Assembly: GCF_000425425.1 (NCBI RefSeq)
Contig: NZ_AUDK01000007.1
Coordinates: 112,286 to 176,285, forward strand
Length of the DNA: 64,000 nt
Direction: 5' to 3'
Source: Flavobacterium daejeonense DSM 17708
GTDB lineage: Bacteria; Bacteroidota; Bacteroidia; Flavobacteriales; Flavobacteriaceae
Part shown: positions 24,438 through 32,586 of the stretch, one piece after another
Layout of the letters: the number at the start of each line of letters is the position of its first letter
Numbering within the stretch: position 1 is the stretch's first letter
Translations under genes and position numbers: made by a program
The notes under the pieces: model-generated
What the model was told of the DNA's origin: nothing
What the model saw: the letters and a program-made list of their open reading frames with translations, nothing else
Databases searched by the model: none

Positions 24438-25310
24438 ATGATAGCAGCATCAGAATTAATTCTCAATCCCGACGGAAGTATTTACCATCTCAATCTTAAA
24501 CCTGAAAATATTGCTCAGGATATTATTTTTGTGGGCGATCCGGATCGTGTAGAGAAAGTCACTGCTTATTTTGACTCTATCGAATTTAGTACTCAAAAAA
24601 GAGAATTTAAAACCCAAACCGGTGTTTATAAAGGCAAAAGAATTAGCGTCATTTCTACCGGAATTGGTCCGGATAATATTGATATTGTTTTGAACGAGTT
24701 AGACGCTTTAGTCAATATCGATTTCGAAACCCGAAAACCAAAAGAGATATTAACTTCGTTAAATATTATCCGAATTGGGACTTCGGGTTCGCTGCAACAA
24801 AATATTCCCGTGGATAGCTTTGTAATGAGTCAGTTTGCTATTGGTTTAGATAACATGCTTCGTTCCTATCAAATTAATTTAGTTTCAAACACCGAAATCG
24901 AAACTGCTTTTATCCAACAAACCAATTGGGATTTGCAAAAAGGAAAACCTTATGTAATCCGTTCCAGTGAAATTTTAGCAAAGAAATTTGATTCAACAGA
25001 AATTCACAAAGGATTTACAGCCACAGCAGGCGGTTTTTACGGACCGCAAGGCAGAGTTTTAAGACTCGATATTCAGGATGCCGCTTTGAATCAAAAAATG
25101 GATCAGTTCGAATACAAAGGTATTCCAATTACCAATCTCGAAATGGAAACCGCCGCTATCTACGGACTTTCGGCTCTTTTAGGTCATCAGGCTATTTCTT
25201 TGAATGCTATTATTGCTAATCGTGCCAATGGGACTTTTAGTAACAAACCTTATGAAACTATAGATAAATTGATTTCTTATACTCTAGACAAAATACTAAG
25301 AATTGAATAA
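24438..25310 (+). CDS. Nucleoside phosphorylase (uridine phosphorylase-like)
   Basis: This 290-residue protein has the PNP/UDP phosphorylase superfamily pattern: IFVGDPDRVEKVTAYF near 30, VISTGIGPDNIDIVLNELD near 70-88 and NLEMETAAIYGLSALLGHQAISL near 234-256, including the E/M pair that binds ribose. These enzymes split nucleosides with phosphate during salvage. Uridine is the likely substrate by overall pattern, but purine or MTA-type activity is not excluded. Confidence 0.85.
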   Translation: MIAASELILNPDGSIYHLNLKPENIAQDIIFVGDPDRVEKVTAYFDSIEFSTQKREFKTQTGVYKGKRISVISTGIGPDNIDIVLNELDALVNIDFETRKPKEILTSLNIIRIGTSGSLQQNIPVDSFVMSQFAIGLDNMLRSYQINLVSNTEIETAFIQQTNWDLQKGKPYVIRSSEILAKKFDSTEIHKGFTATAGGFYGPQGRVLRLDIQDAALNQKMDQFEYKGIPITNLEMETAAIYGLSALLGHQAISLNAIIANRANGTFSNKPYETIDKLISYTLDKILRIE

Positions 25311-25352
25311 TTTAAAACGAGTTAAAGCTGTAGGATACAAAAAAAAATTAAA

Positions 25353-26255
25353 ATGATATTAAGAATTGCAAGGCATACTAATAATTTACAACTCATAACA
25401 GAATTTTATACTCAAATTCTAGGATTAGAAGTATTAGGAAGTTTTGAAAATCATTGTAATTATAACGGATGCTTTTTAGGAAAATCAAATCTCAACTGGC
25501 ATTTAGAATTTACAGAATCTGACGAATTAGCAAATCACCATTTTGATGATGATGATTGCATCGTTTTTTATCCAGAGACAACTGACGAATACAACTATTT
25601 AATCGCATCAATTAAAAACAACAATATTAACTTTGTTATTCCTAAAAACCCTTACTGGAAGGACAACGGAAAAATGATTCTGGATCCTGATGGTTTTAGA
25701 ATTGTAATATCACATTTAAGAATAAAAATGAATATAACCATAGAAACCAAGCGTTTAATTCTTAGAGAGTTACTTCCTTCTGATGATGAAGGAATGTTTC
25801 GTTTGGATTCAAATCCAAATGTTCATGAATTTCTTGGTAATAAACCTGTTGTTTCAATTGAAGAAAGTCAAAAATATATTGATTTTATCAGAAAACAATA
25901 TGTAGAAAATGGAATTGGTAGATATGCAGTCATCCTCAAAGAAACAAATGAATTTATAGGTTGGTGTGGGATTAAATTTATTACAGAATTTGAAAATAAT
26001 CATGTTAATTTTTACGAAATAGGATATAGATTTATAGAGGATTATTGGGGATATGGATTTGGGTATGAATCTGCAAAAGCCTGGCTTGATTATGGTTTTA
26101 AAACATTGAAAATTAAAACTATTTATGCTTCAGCACATATTGAAAATATGGGTTCACGTAGGATACTTGAAAAAATTGGTATGCAGCAAAAAAATGAATT
26201 TGACTCTGAGGGTATTAAATGCATTTGGTATGAATTAGAAAATAAAGCAATATGA
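25353..26255 (+). CDS. VOC-GNAT fusion protein
   Basis: Residues 1 to about 124 form a complete VOC domain (RIARHTNNLQLITEFYTQIL, KMILDPDGFRIVISH). Residues 127-300 form a complete GNAT acetyltransferase (MNITIETKRLILRELLPSDD, WGYGFGYESAKAWLDYGF acetyl-CoA loop, ENMGSRRILEKIGMQ). The junction HLRIKMNITIETKRLI contains an internal Met where a free-standing GNAT would start. This suggests that two neighbouring genes fused by loss of the first stop codon. The stop overlaps the next start by 4 bases. Substrates are unknown. Confidence 0.85.
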   Translation: MILRIARHTNNLQLITEFYTQILGLEVLGSFENHCNYNGCFLGKSNLNWHLEFTESDELANHHFDDDDCIVFYPETTDEYNYLIASIKNNNINFVIPKNPYWKDNGKMILDPDGFRIVISHLRIKMNITIETKRLILRELLPSDDEGMFRLDSNPNVHEFLGNKPVVSIEESQKYIDFIRKQYVENGIGRYAVILKETNEFIGWCGIKFITEFENNHVNFYEIGYRFIEDYWGYGFGYESAKAWLDYGFKTLKIKTIYASAHIENMGSRRILEKIGMQQKNEFDSEGIKCIWYELENKAI

Positions 26256-27103
26256 AAACAATAAAAATAGCCGGAGTACCGGAACACTTTAATTTGCCTT
26301 GGCATTTGTGTTTGGAAAACAAAGAATTCGAAACGCAAAATATTGATTTACAATGGACCGATATACCGGAAGGAACCGGAAAAATGTGTCAGATGTTGCG
26401 TGACGGAGAAACGGATATTGCGGTAATTCTTTCCGAAGGAATTGTTAAGGATATTATGGATGGCAATCTGTCAAAAATTGTTCAGATTTATGTTGATTCG
26501 CCTTTGATTTGGGGGATTCATGTGGGCGCTCGATCCAAATTTCAAACCCTTTCCGATTTAGAAAATACCAAAGCAGCTATTTCAAGATTAGGTTCCGGTT
26601 CGCAATTAATGGCTTATGTAAATGCTAATAATCAAAATTGGAATACCGAAAAACTGCAATTTGAAATTGTAAATACCATTGACGGAGCTGTAAAAGCACT
26701 AACAGAAGAAACAGCCGATTATTTCATGTGGGAACGTTTTATGACCAAACCGCTGGTTGATAATGGAACTTTTAGAAAAATTGCCGACTGCCCTACTCCC
26801 TGGCCTTGTTTTGTAATTGCGGTTCGAAACGAAATTTTAGAAAAAGAACCTGAAACTATTCACGCGATTTTGAGCATTATCAATAAAAAAACAGCTTCTT
26901 TCAAATCGCTACCGGAAATTGATATTATTTTAGCTAAAAAATACCATCAAAAAACAGTTGATATTCAGGAATGGCTTTCGTTAACCGATTGGTCTCAAAA
27001 CCAATTATCTGAAGAAATGTTAAACAAAATTCAAAATCAATTACTGGAACTTAAAATTATTGATAAAATAGGTACATTTGATGAAATTGTTAAAACCGTA
27101 TAG
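26252..27103 (+). CDS. Cytoplasmic periplasmic-binding-protein-like protein
   Basis: This 283-residue protein has the NMT1/THI5-like solute-binding fold pattern: IKIAGVPEHFNLPWHLCLEN, TDIPEGTGKMCQMLRDGETDIAVILSEG, AAISRLGSGSQLMAYVNA and MWERFMTKPLVDNGTFRKI. It has no signal peptide and no ABC transporter partner nearby, so it probably binds a small ligand inside the cell. It resembles a family that also occurs in yeasts (Ca3427-type), from memory. The start overlaps the VOC-GNAT gene, suggesting coupling. Ligand unknown. Confidence 0.75.
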   Translation: MKTIKIAGVPEHFNLPWHLCLENKEFETQNIDLQWTDIPEGTGKMCQMLRDGETDIAVILSEGIVKDIMDGNLSKIVQIYVDSPLIWGIHVGARSKFQTLSDLENTKAAISRLGSGSQLMAYVNANNQNWNTEKLQFEIVNTIDGAVKALTEETADYFMWERFMTKPLVDNGTFRKIADCPTPWPCFVIAVRNEILEKEPETIHAILSIINKKTASFKSLPEIDIILAKKYHQKTVDIQEWLSLTDWSQNQLSEEMLNKIQNQLLELKIIDKIGTFDEIVKTV

Positions 27104-27123
27104 TTTTACCATTTTAAACTCGC

Positions 27124-28056
27124 ATGATAAATTTTAAGCAACTTACTTTTCAAAATATAAAACAAAAACTTCAGGTCAAGAAGCCTTGGGATGATGTGAT
27201 TATCTTTGTTTTAAACATTTTGATTAGTATTCCGGCGTTTATCATTGCGCATCAAAACTTAATTGAATTTAACTGGCCATTTAATTTAGACCGCTTTTTA
27301 TTATTCCTTTTTATCATCATTGGCATTCAATTAATACTGCGCTTGCTTAGAACCATCATTATAATTTGTATTGCGGTTTATATTTTGGTTCTTTTGTACG
27401 GCACTTTATCCGGGAATTATGGTTTTCAAAGCGTTTTTGAAGATTATGATTCGATGATTTATACCATGTCCGACAATCCTTTTCCGCAGGACATTATCAT
27501 TTCAAAATTATTACCTTTTCCTAATAAGTCTGAAATTCAAAATGCTATTGAATATCAAAATCCAAAAGTTCGAAATTTTGCGGTAATGGCTGTCAATAAA
27601 CATTTTAAGGATGTTAAAGGCTATTCGGATTACCGAACTATTATTCAGTGTTTTGCTGTTTTTAAAGAAATTAACAGTCGCTGGAATTATGTGAGCGACC
27701 CAAAAGACGGCGATTATATAGCTACCGCCAGCGAATCTTTGCAATTCTTATCCGGCGATTGTGACGACCATTCTATTTTAATGGCAGCCTGCGTTCGCGC
27801 CATTGGAGGAACTCCCAGATTAATTCATACTAAAGGACACATTTATCCCGAAATTTTAATCGGAAGTATGAACGACCTGGAAACCGTAAACTTTTTAATT
27901 AAAAACAAATTGTTCCCAAAAGAAAGTTACGGCAAACAATTGCATTATCATATTGACGAGCGCAATCAAATATGGCTGAATCTGGATTATACGGCCAAAT
28001 ATCCCGGAGGACCGTTTATGTCGGAAGAAATTCTGGGAGCTTTGACTCTGAATTAA
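27124..28056 (+). CDS. Membrane-anchored transglutaminase-like protein
   Basis: This 310-residue protein has hydrophobic segments near residues 23-43, 58-78 and 79-98, then a transglutaminase-like domain. The catalytic Cys lies in LSGDCDDHSILMAACVRAIG near 210-230, with later candidate His and Asp in RLIHTKGHIYPEILIG and IWLNLDYTA. Such domains are cysteine-protease-like and can act in peptide or wall processing. It lies 21 bases after the binding-protein-like gene and may be cotranscribed. Confidence 0.75.
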   Translation: MINFKQLTFQNIKQKLQVKKPWDDVIIFVLNILISIPAFIIAHQNLIEFNWPFNLDRFLLFLFIIIGIQLILRLLRTIIIICIAVYILVLLYGTLSGNYGFQSVFEDYDSMIYTMSDNPFPQDIIISKLLPFPNKSEIQNAIEYQNPKVRNFAVMAVNKHFKDVKGYSDYRTIIQCFAVFKEINSRWNYVSDPKDGDYIATASESLQFLSGDCDDHSILMAACVRAIGGTPRLIHTKGHIYPEILIGSMNDLETVNFLIKNKLFPKESYGKQLHYHIDERNQIWLNLDYTAKYPGGPFMSEEILGALTLN

Positions 28057-28058
28057 AA

Positions 28059-29066
28059 TTATTTTTCTTTGTGTAATTTGCTCAGAATTTCAAAAGAGCG
28101 CAATCGAGCTTCGTGTTCGTAAATCGCACTCGAAACCATTAATTCGTCAATTTGTGCAAACTCAATAAAACGATTCAAATCGTCTTTAATTTTTTCCGGG
28201 CCACCTATAAATGTATATTGGGTCATTTGTTGTAAAGCGGCTTCTTCCATTGCATCTCTAAAATCATCTTCTGGTTTTACCGGCGGTTTCAGCTGTTCTC
28301 TTTTACCTGTAATTATTCCCCAAAATAAACGCTTAAAAGAAGTCGCTAATTTTTGTGCTTCATAATCGGTATCTCCGGCAATGACATTTACACAGGCAAT
28401 TACATACGGTTTTTTTGACTTTTCTGAAGGTTTAAAATTATTTCTGTAAATAGTCAGTGCTTTATACAATTGTGCCGGTGCAAAATGACTCGCAAATGCA
28501 TACGGCAATCCCATTGAAGCCGCCAGATAAGCACTATCAGTACTCGAACCTAAAATCCAAATAGGAATATCCAAACCTTCTCCCGGAATCGCACGCACTC
28601 TTCCGTTTTTATTTCCTTCTGAGAAATACAATTGTAATTCTTCCACATTAGCCGGGAATTCCATCGCGGCGTGTTCGTCTCTTTTTAAAGCCGCAGCCGT
28701 AAATTGGTCTGTTCCCGGAGCACGACCCAATCCTAAATCAATCCGATTCGGGAAAAGCGTAGCCAAAGTTCCAAATTGTTCCGCCACAACAAGCGGAGCA
28801 TGATTAGGAAGCATAATTCCTCCTGAACCCACTCTTATAGTTGAAGTTCCTGAAGCAATATGACCAATCAAAACTACCGTAGCACTACTCGCCACGCCTT
28901 GCATATTATGATGTTCGGCAAGCCAAAAACGCTCATAGCCCCATTTTTCTGCTTTTTGTGCCAAATCCAAACTGTTTTTAAAAGTATCAGATGGATTTCC
29001 GCCATCTCTGACTATTGCTAAATCGAGTACAGAAATTTTAATTTGGGAAAGTTTTTCTGAAGCCAT
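28059..29066 (-). CDS. LLM-class flavin-dependent oxidoreductase
   Basis: The luciferase-like monooxygenase family pattern is clear: [93 protein letters not shown] (split over two segments) and a conserved C-terminal half. Start 29066 (MASEKLSQ) is preferred over 29093, because a TATTTTTG promoter element covers 29091-29098 and would place the upstream codon before transcription begins. This gives 335 residues. FMN-dependent; substrate unknown. Confidence 0.85.
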   Translation of the reverse strand: MASEKLSQIKISVLDLAIVRDGGNPSDTFKNSLDLAQKAEKWGYERFWLAEHHNMQGVASSATVVLIGHIASGTSTIRVGSGGIMLPNHAPLVVAEQFGTLATLFPNRIDLGLGRAPGTDQFTAAALKRDEHAAMEFPANVEELQLYFSEGNKNGRVRAIPGEGLDIPIWILGSSTDSAYLAASMGLPYAFASHFAPAQLYKALTIYRNNFKPSEKSKKPYVIACVNVIAGDTDYEAQKLATSFKRLFWGIITGKREQLKPPVKPEDDFRDAMEEAALQQMTQYTFIGGPEKIKDDLNRFIEFAQIDELMVSSAIYEHEARLRSFEILSKLHKEK

Positions 29067-29090
29067 AAAAATCATCTTATTTTGGAAACA

Positions 29091-29098
29091 CAAAAATA
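29091..29098 (-). promoter_or_regulatory. -7 element upstream of the LLM gene
   Basis: The minus strand reads TATTTTTG. It decides the start codon at 29066 over the further upstream one at 29093. Confidence 0.6.
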
Positions 29099-29164
29099 AG
29101 CATTGTATCCATGCTTTACCCTCAAGGAAATACTAATGCTAAGTTAAATTTGAATTTTGGAATA

Positions 29165-29197
29165 AAAAAAAACTCCTTAATTGCTTAAGGAGTTTTT
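29165..29197. terminator. Hairpin terminator
   Basis: AAAAACTCCTTAA pairs with TTAAGGAGTTTTT around TTGC. It lies between the divergent LLM gene and the small lipoprotein genes, so the transcript it serves is not obvious. It may have belonged to a lost tRNA or gene. Confidence 0.7.
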
Positions 29198-29198
29198 G

Positions 29199-29232
29199 GT
29201 GGGCGATACGAACCTGTTTTCGAACCATTTTT
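29199..29232 (-). other. Possible tRNA 3'-end remnant
   Basis: The nine bases GTGGGCGAT (29199-29207) repeat the start of the tRNA-Val region at 30351-30359, and T-arm-like GAACC / CGAACC strings follow. No full tRNA folds here. It may mark an old recombination at a tRNA gene; the match is short. Confidence 0.3.
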
Positions 29233-29359
29233 TGCAGGATTTGAAGAAAATATCATTTTGACTTTACTTTTATGATTATACTTAGTTATATAACTATTGT
29301 TCTTATTATTTTTATAAAATTAATCTGAAAAAAATATTAGAAATAAAGACTAAATAAAT

Positions 29360-29367
29360 TACTTTTG
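29360..29367 (+). promoter_or_regulatory. -7 element upstream of the first small lipoprotein
   Basis: TACTTTTG matches TAnnTTTG. It overlaps the most upstream possible start (29367), so the start at 29400 is the one used. Confidence 0.6.
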
Positions 29368-29399
29368 TGCGAAAAATAAGTGTGTTTAAAATTATACAA

Positions 29400-29750
29400 A
29401 TGAAAAAAGAAGTTCTAAAATGGATTATTCCATCACTATTCTTTGTAAGCTGTTCATCAGTTGGGCATTTACAAACGGAAGATGTTACTACTAATAATCT
29501 ACCCAAAACTGATTCAGAAAAAATTCTAGTTTATTCTACAAAACCTAATCAAAATATAAAATTTGATGTATTGGGGCAAGTAATTGCTTGTGCAGATGCA
29601 GGTCAGAATACGAAAATCTCTGTTGATTTATTAAAAAAAGAAGCTGCTTTGCTCGGGGCTGATGCGATAATTGATCTTAGATTAGAAATAGGAATGGGAA
29701 ATTGGTCAAATTCTATTAAAGCATCCGGAACGGCAGTAAAGATAAAATAA
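29400..29750 (+). CDS. Small lipoprotein with YbjQ-like domain
   Basis: From the ATG at 29400 the product is 116 residues: a signal peptide with lipobox (FFVSCSS), then a small domain with LGQVIACADAG, LLKKEAALLGADAIIDLRLE and a final SGTAVKIK. The GADAI...GTAVK pattern resembles the YbjQ (UPF0145) fold. The upstream in-frame start is rejected because it lies within the promoter element. It is followed 20 bases later by a related lipoprotein. Function unknown. Confidence 0.7.
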   Translation: MKKEVLKWIIPSLFFVSCSSVGHLQTEDVTTNNLPKTDSEKILVYSTKPNQNIKFDVLGQVIACADAGQNTKISVDLLKKEAALLGADAIIDLRLEIGMGNWSNSIKASGTAVKIK

Positions 29751-29769
29751 ACTCCTAAAAAATATTTAG

Positions 29770-30096
29770 ATGAAAAATATACTATCAACATTAGTTTTAT
29801 TAATAACCCTCAGTAGTTGTTCTATTTCAGCTTATTATGCTCAAGATGAATCTGCAAAATATAATCCTACGACAATAGAAAATATTAAATTATATTCAAA
29901 TGATATCAATAAAGAGTATACTGTATTAGGGAGTATTGCAGTTGATGCTGCGGGTAGTTCTACATCTGCAGAAAAATTATTAAAGAAAAAAGCTTCTAAA
30001 ATCGGAGCTGATGCGATTATATATTGCAAGCTGACCAAGCTAAACTCAGTAGCTCAAAGAACAGGTATTTCGGGAGTTGCTGTGAAATATAATTAA
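29770..30096 (+). CDS. Small lipoprotein, related to the preceding gene
   Basis: The product is 108 residues with signal peptide and lipobox (LSSCS). Like its neighbour it carries VLGSIAV, LLKKKASKIGADAIIYCKL and GISGVAVKYN, so the two look like diverged tandem copies of a YbjQ-like domain. It follows 20 bases after the previous gene and probably shares its promoter. Envelope-located; function unknown. Confidence 0.7.
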   Translation: MKNILSTLVLLITLSSCSISAYYAQDESAKYNPTTIENIKLYSNDINKEYTVLGSIAVDAAGSSTSAEKLLKKKASKIGADAIIYCKLTKLNSVAQRTGISGVAVKYN

Positions 30097-30302
30097 GTTT
30101 TGAAGATTAATTCGATGTTCTAAAAACTTTTTTTGACTATAAAAAGAGTTTTTTCATATAAAAAAATGGAAAAACCTTTTTAATAAGTAGTTAATTGAAT
30201 TATAAATTTATTTTTAATACAACCTTGCAAAGTTCGAACCAATAAAATCAACGGGAATAGTACTTAGCGGAAATCATAAAAAATAAAGGAAATTTCAGAA
30301 CC

Positions 30303-30338
30303 ATAAAAAAACCTCTAAAATCAGTGACTTTAGAGGTT
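30303..30338 (-). terminator. Terminator of the tRNA-Val pair
   Basis: AACCTCTAAA and TTTAGAGGTT form the stem. On the minus strand it is followed by the T run encoded by the A run at 30304-30310, just past tRNA-Val. Confidence 0.85.
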
Positions 30339-30351
30339 TGTTAAAATTTTG

Positions 30352-30426
30352 TGGGCGATGAGGGGTTCGAACCCCCGACCCCCTCGGTGTAAACGAGGTG
30401 CTCTGAACCAGCTGAGCTAATCGCCC
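30352..30426 (-). tRNA. tRNA-Val (TAC)
   Basis: On the minus strand GGGCGAT pairs with ATCGCCC plus discriminator A. The anticodon arm CCTCG-TTTACAC-CGAGG gives TAC, and the T-arm GGGGGTTCGAACCCC is standard. Seventy-five bases, no encoded CCA. Confidence 0.97.
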
Positions 30427-30453
30427 TATTTTAAAAATAAATCTTTCGATTTG

Positions 30454-30528
30454 TGGGTAATGAGGGGTTCGAACCCCCGACCCCCTCGGTGTAAACGAGG
30501 TGCTCTGAACCAGCTGAGCTAATCACCC
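30454..30528 (-). tRNA. tRNA-Val (TAC), second copy
   Basis: The same anticodon, D- and T-arms as the neighbouring copy. Its acceptor stem is GGGTGAT / ATTACCC, so the two copies differ in the acceptor stem with one G-T pair here. The spacing between copies is 27 bases and they are likely cotranscribed. Confidence 0.97.
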
Positions 30529-30557
30529 TTTGCGCTATCATTTCCTGATTGTGAATG

Positions 30558-30587
30558 CAAAAATACAGCTAGATTTCGTATTTGCAA
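30558..30587 (-). promoter_or_regulatory. Promoter of the tRNA-Val pair
   Basis: On the minus strand TTG (30585-30587) and TATTTTTG (30558-30565) are separated by 19 bases, a full consensus match, 30 bases ahead of the tRNA. Confidence 0.75.
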
Positions 30588-30681
30588 GCAAAAATGAAAA
30601 ATAAATTAATAAAAATTTAAACTTATTTTCTTTAACATTCAAAAACAGATGATTAAGCAATATCTTCAACCGCACTTTTTT

Positions 30682-30712
30682 TTGCAATCACTCTCTGATA
30701 ATAGTATTTTTG
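30682..30712 (+). promoter_or_regulatory. Promoter of the ABC exporter gene
   Basis: TTG (30682-30684), 20 bases, TATTTTTG (30705-30712), 19 bases before the ATG. Confidence 0.7.
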
Positions 30713-30731
30713 TAATCTAATTTCAAATTAA

Positions 30732-32519
30732 ATGGCAAGATTCAAAGAAAATGATTTACCTAAATCAAAAATTACCGCAACTTCACTCAACAAAGCCAAA
30801 ATAATTTTCAAATATGCCGGCAATAACAGTTGGAAATTCTATGTAGGACTCCTGTTTTTATTATTGACCAGTGTTACAGCCCTAGCTTTTCCAAAATTCA
30901 TGGGAATGCTTGTTGATTGTGTCAACAAAAAAGATGCTTCATTAGCCAACCAAATTGCTTTAGGACTTGGATTAGTTTTAATTTTACAATCTGTGTTTTC
31001 ATTTTTCAGATTGTCATTATTTGTCAATTTTACTGAAAACACCTTGGCAAATGTTCGTTTAGCCTTATATACCAATTTAGTTAAACTCCCAATGACTTTC
31101 TTTTCTCAAAAACGAGTTGGAGAACTAAACAGCAGAATCAGTAATGACATTACACAAATTCAGGATACATTAACCACAACGATTGCCGAATTTCTACGTC
31201 AGTTTATATTGATCATCGGAAGTTTTGTAATGCTGGCCAGTATCAACATCAAATTGACGGTTATGATGGTTTCTATTGTTCCGTTAGTGGGAGTTGCTGC
31301 GGTTCTTTTTGGGCGGTATATTCGAAAATATTCTAAAAAAGTGCAGGATCAGGTTGCCGAAAGCCAAGTAGTTGTTGAAGAAACCATGCAGGGAATTAGC
31401 ATCGTAAAAGCCTTTGCGAATGAATGGTATGAAATTGCACGTTACAGAACTAAAATCAAAGAAGTCGTTAAAATTGCCATCAAAGGCGGACAATTAAGAG
31501 GATATTTTGCTTCATTTATTATCATTTGTTTATTTGGAACAATTGTAGCGGTGGTATGGTACGGCGTACAATTGAGTATTGCAGGCGAAATAACCGTTGG
31601 TGAACTTTTTACCTTTATTTTATACTCCAGTTATGTAGGTGCTTCTTCGGGTGGAATTGCCGAACTATATGCTCAGGTTCAAAAAGCGATTGGTGCTACC
31701 GAACGTGTTTTTGAATTATTGGATGAAAAACCGGAAAAAATCAATGCGGAAGCGCATATCCCTAACATCGAAAAAATCAAAGGAAATGTTAGCTTTCAAA
31801 ATGTCGCTTTCAGCTATCCTTCGCGTAAAGAAATCCAGGTTTTAAAAGACGTTAATTTCACGGCCGGTTCCGGACAAAAAATTGCCGTTGTAGGATCTAG
31901 TGGTGCCGGAAAATCGACTATTGCTTCCTTGTTGTTACGCTTTTACGATATAGACGAAGGAAACATTCTTATTGATGATAAAAACATTTATGATTACGAC
32001 TTAGAAAATCTACGTGGGAATATGAGTATTGTTCCTCAGGATGTTATTTTATTTGGCGGAACTATCCGAGAAAATATTGCTTACGGAAAGCCAAACGCCA
32101 CTGATGAAGAGATTTCTTTAGCAGCAAAACAAGCCAATGCTTTAAACTTTATCGAAAGTTTCCCTGAAAAAATGGATACTATTGTGGGAGAAAGAGGAAT
32201 CAAACTTTCCGGTGGACAGAGACAACGTATTGCTATTGCCCGTGCTTTATTGAAAAACCCAAGTATTTTAATTTTGGATGAGGCTACTTCTTCTTTAGAT
32301 AGTGAAAGCGAAAAATTAGTTCAGGAAGCATTGGAGGTTTTAATGGAAGGAAGAACCAGTATTATCATTGCACATCGTCTTTCAACTATTCGTTCCGCTG
32401 ATCAAATCTTAGTAATTGATAATGGGGTAATTAGCGAACAAGGAACTCACTCAGAATTAATCAATTTAGAAAACGGAATTTATAAAAATCTAAGTAATTT
32501 ACAGTTTAGTAATTCGTAA
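30732..32519 (+). CDS. ABC-type exporter (transmembrane-ATPase fusion)
   Basis: This 595-residue half-transporter has an N-terminal six-helix domain (about 35-320) and a C-terminal ATPase. Walker A is VGSSGAGKST near 387-396, the signature LSGGQRQRIAIARALL near 492-507, Walker B ILILDEATSSLDSESE near 513-528, and the H-loop IAHRLSTI. It works as a dimer and resembles MsbA/multidrug or lipid exporters. The substrate is not evident. It is convergent with ettA and shares a bidirectional terminator. Confidence 0.9.
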   Translation: MARFKENDLPKSKITATSLNKAKIIFKYAGNNSWKFYVGLLFLLLTSVTALAFPKFMGMLVDCVNKKDASLANQIALGLGLVLILQSVFSFFRLSLFVNFTENTLANVRLALYTNLVKLPMTFFSQKRVGELNSRISNDITQIQDTLTTTIAEFLRQFILIIGSFVMLASINIKLTVMMVSIVPLVGVAAVLFGRYIRKYSKKVQDQVAESQVVVEETMQGISIVKAFANEWYEIARYRTKIKEVVKIAIKGGQLRGYFASFIIICLFGTIVAVVWYGVQLSIAGEITVGELFTFILYSSYVGASSGGIAELYAQVQKAIGATERVFELLDEKPEKINAEAHIPNIEKIKGNVSFQNVAFSYPSRKEIQVLKDVNFTAGSGQKIAVVGSSGAGKSTIASLLLRFYDIDEGNILIDDKNIYDYDLENLRGNMSIVPQDVILFGGTIRENIAYGKPNATDEEISLAAKQANALNFIESFPEKMDTIVGERGIKLSGGQRQRIAIARALLKNPSILILDEATSSLDSESEKLVQEALEVLMEGRTSIIIAHRLSTIRSADQILVIDNGVISEQGTHSELINLENGIYKNLSNLQFSNS

Positions 32520-32532
32520 AAATAACAAGCAC

Positions 32533-32567
32533 AAAAAAAGGGATGATTTGAAAATCATCCCTTTTTT
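32533..32567. terminator. Bidirectional terminator between exporter and ettA
   Basis: AAGGGATGATTT and AATCATCCCTT form a stem flanked by A and T runs on both sides. Confidence 0.9.
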
Positions 32568-32586
32568 ATTGGTTTCATCAGAAGAA

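Noticed and set aside
29367..29399. Upstream start of the first small lipoprotein
   Set aside because: It begins at the end of the TACTTTTG promoter element and would add residues ahead of the signal peptide.
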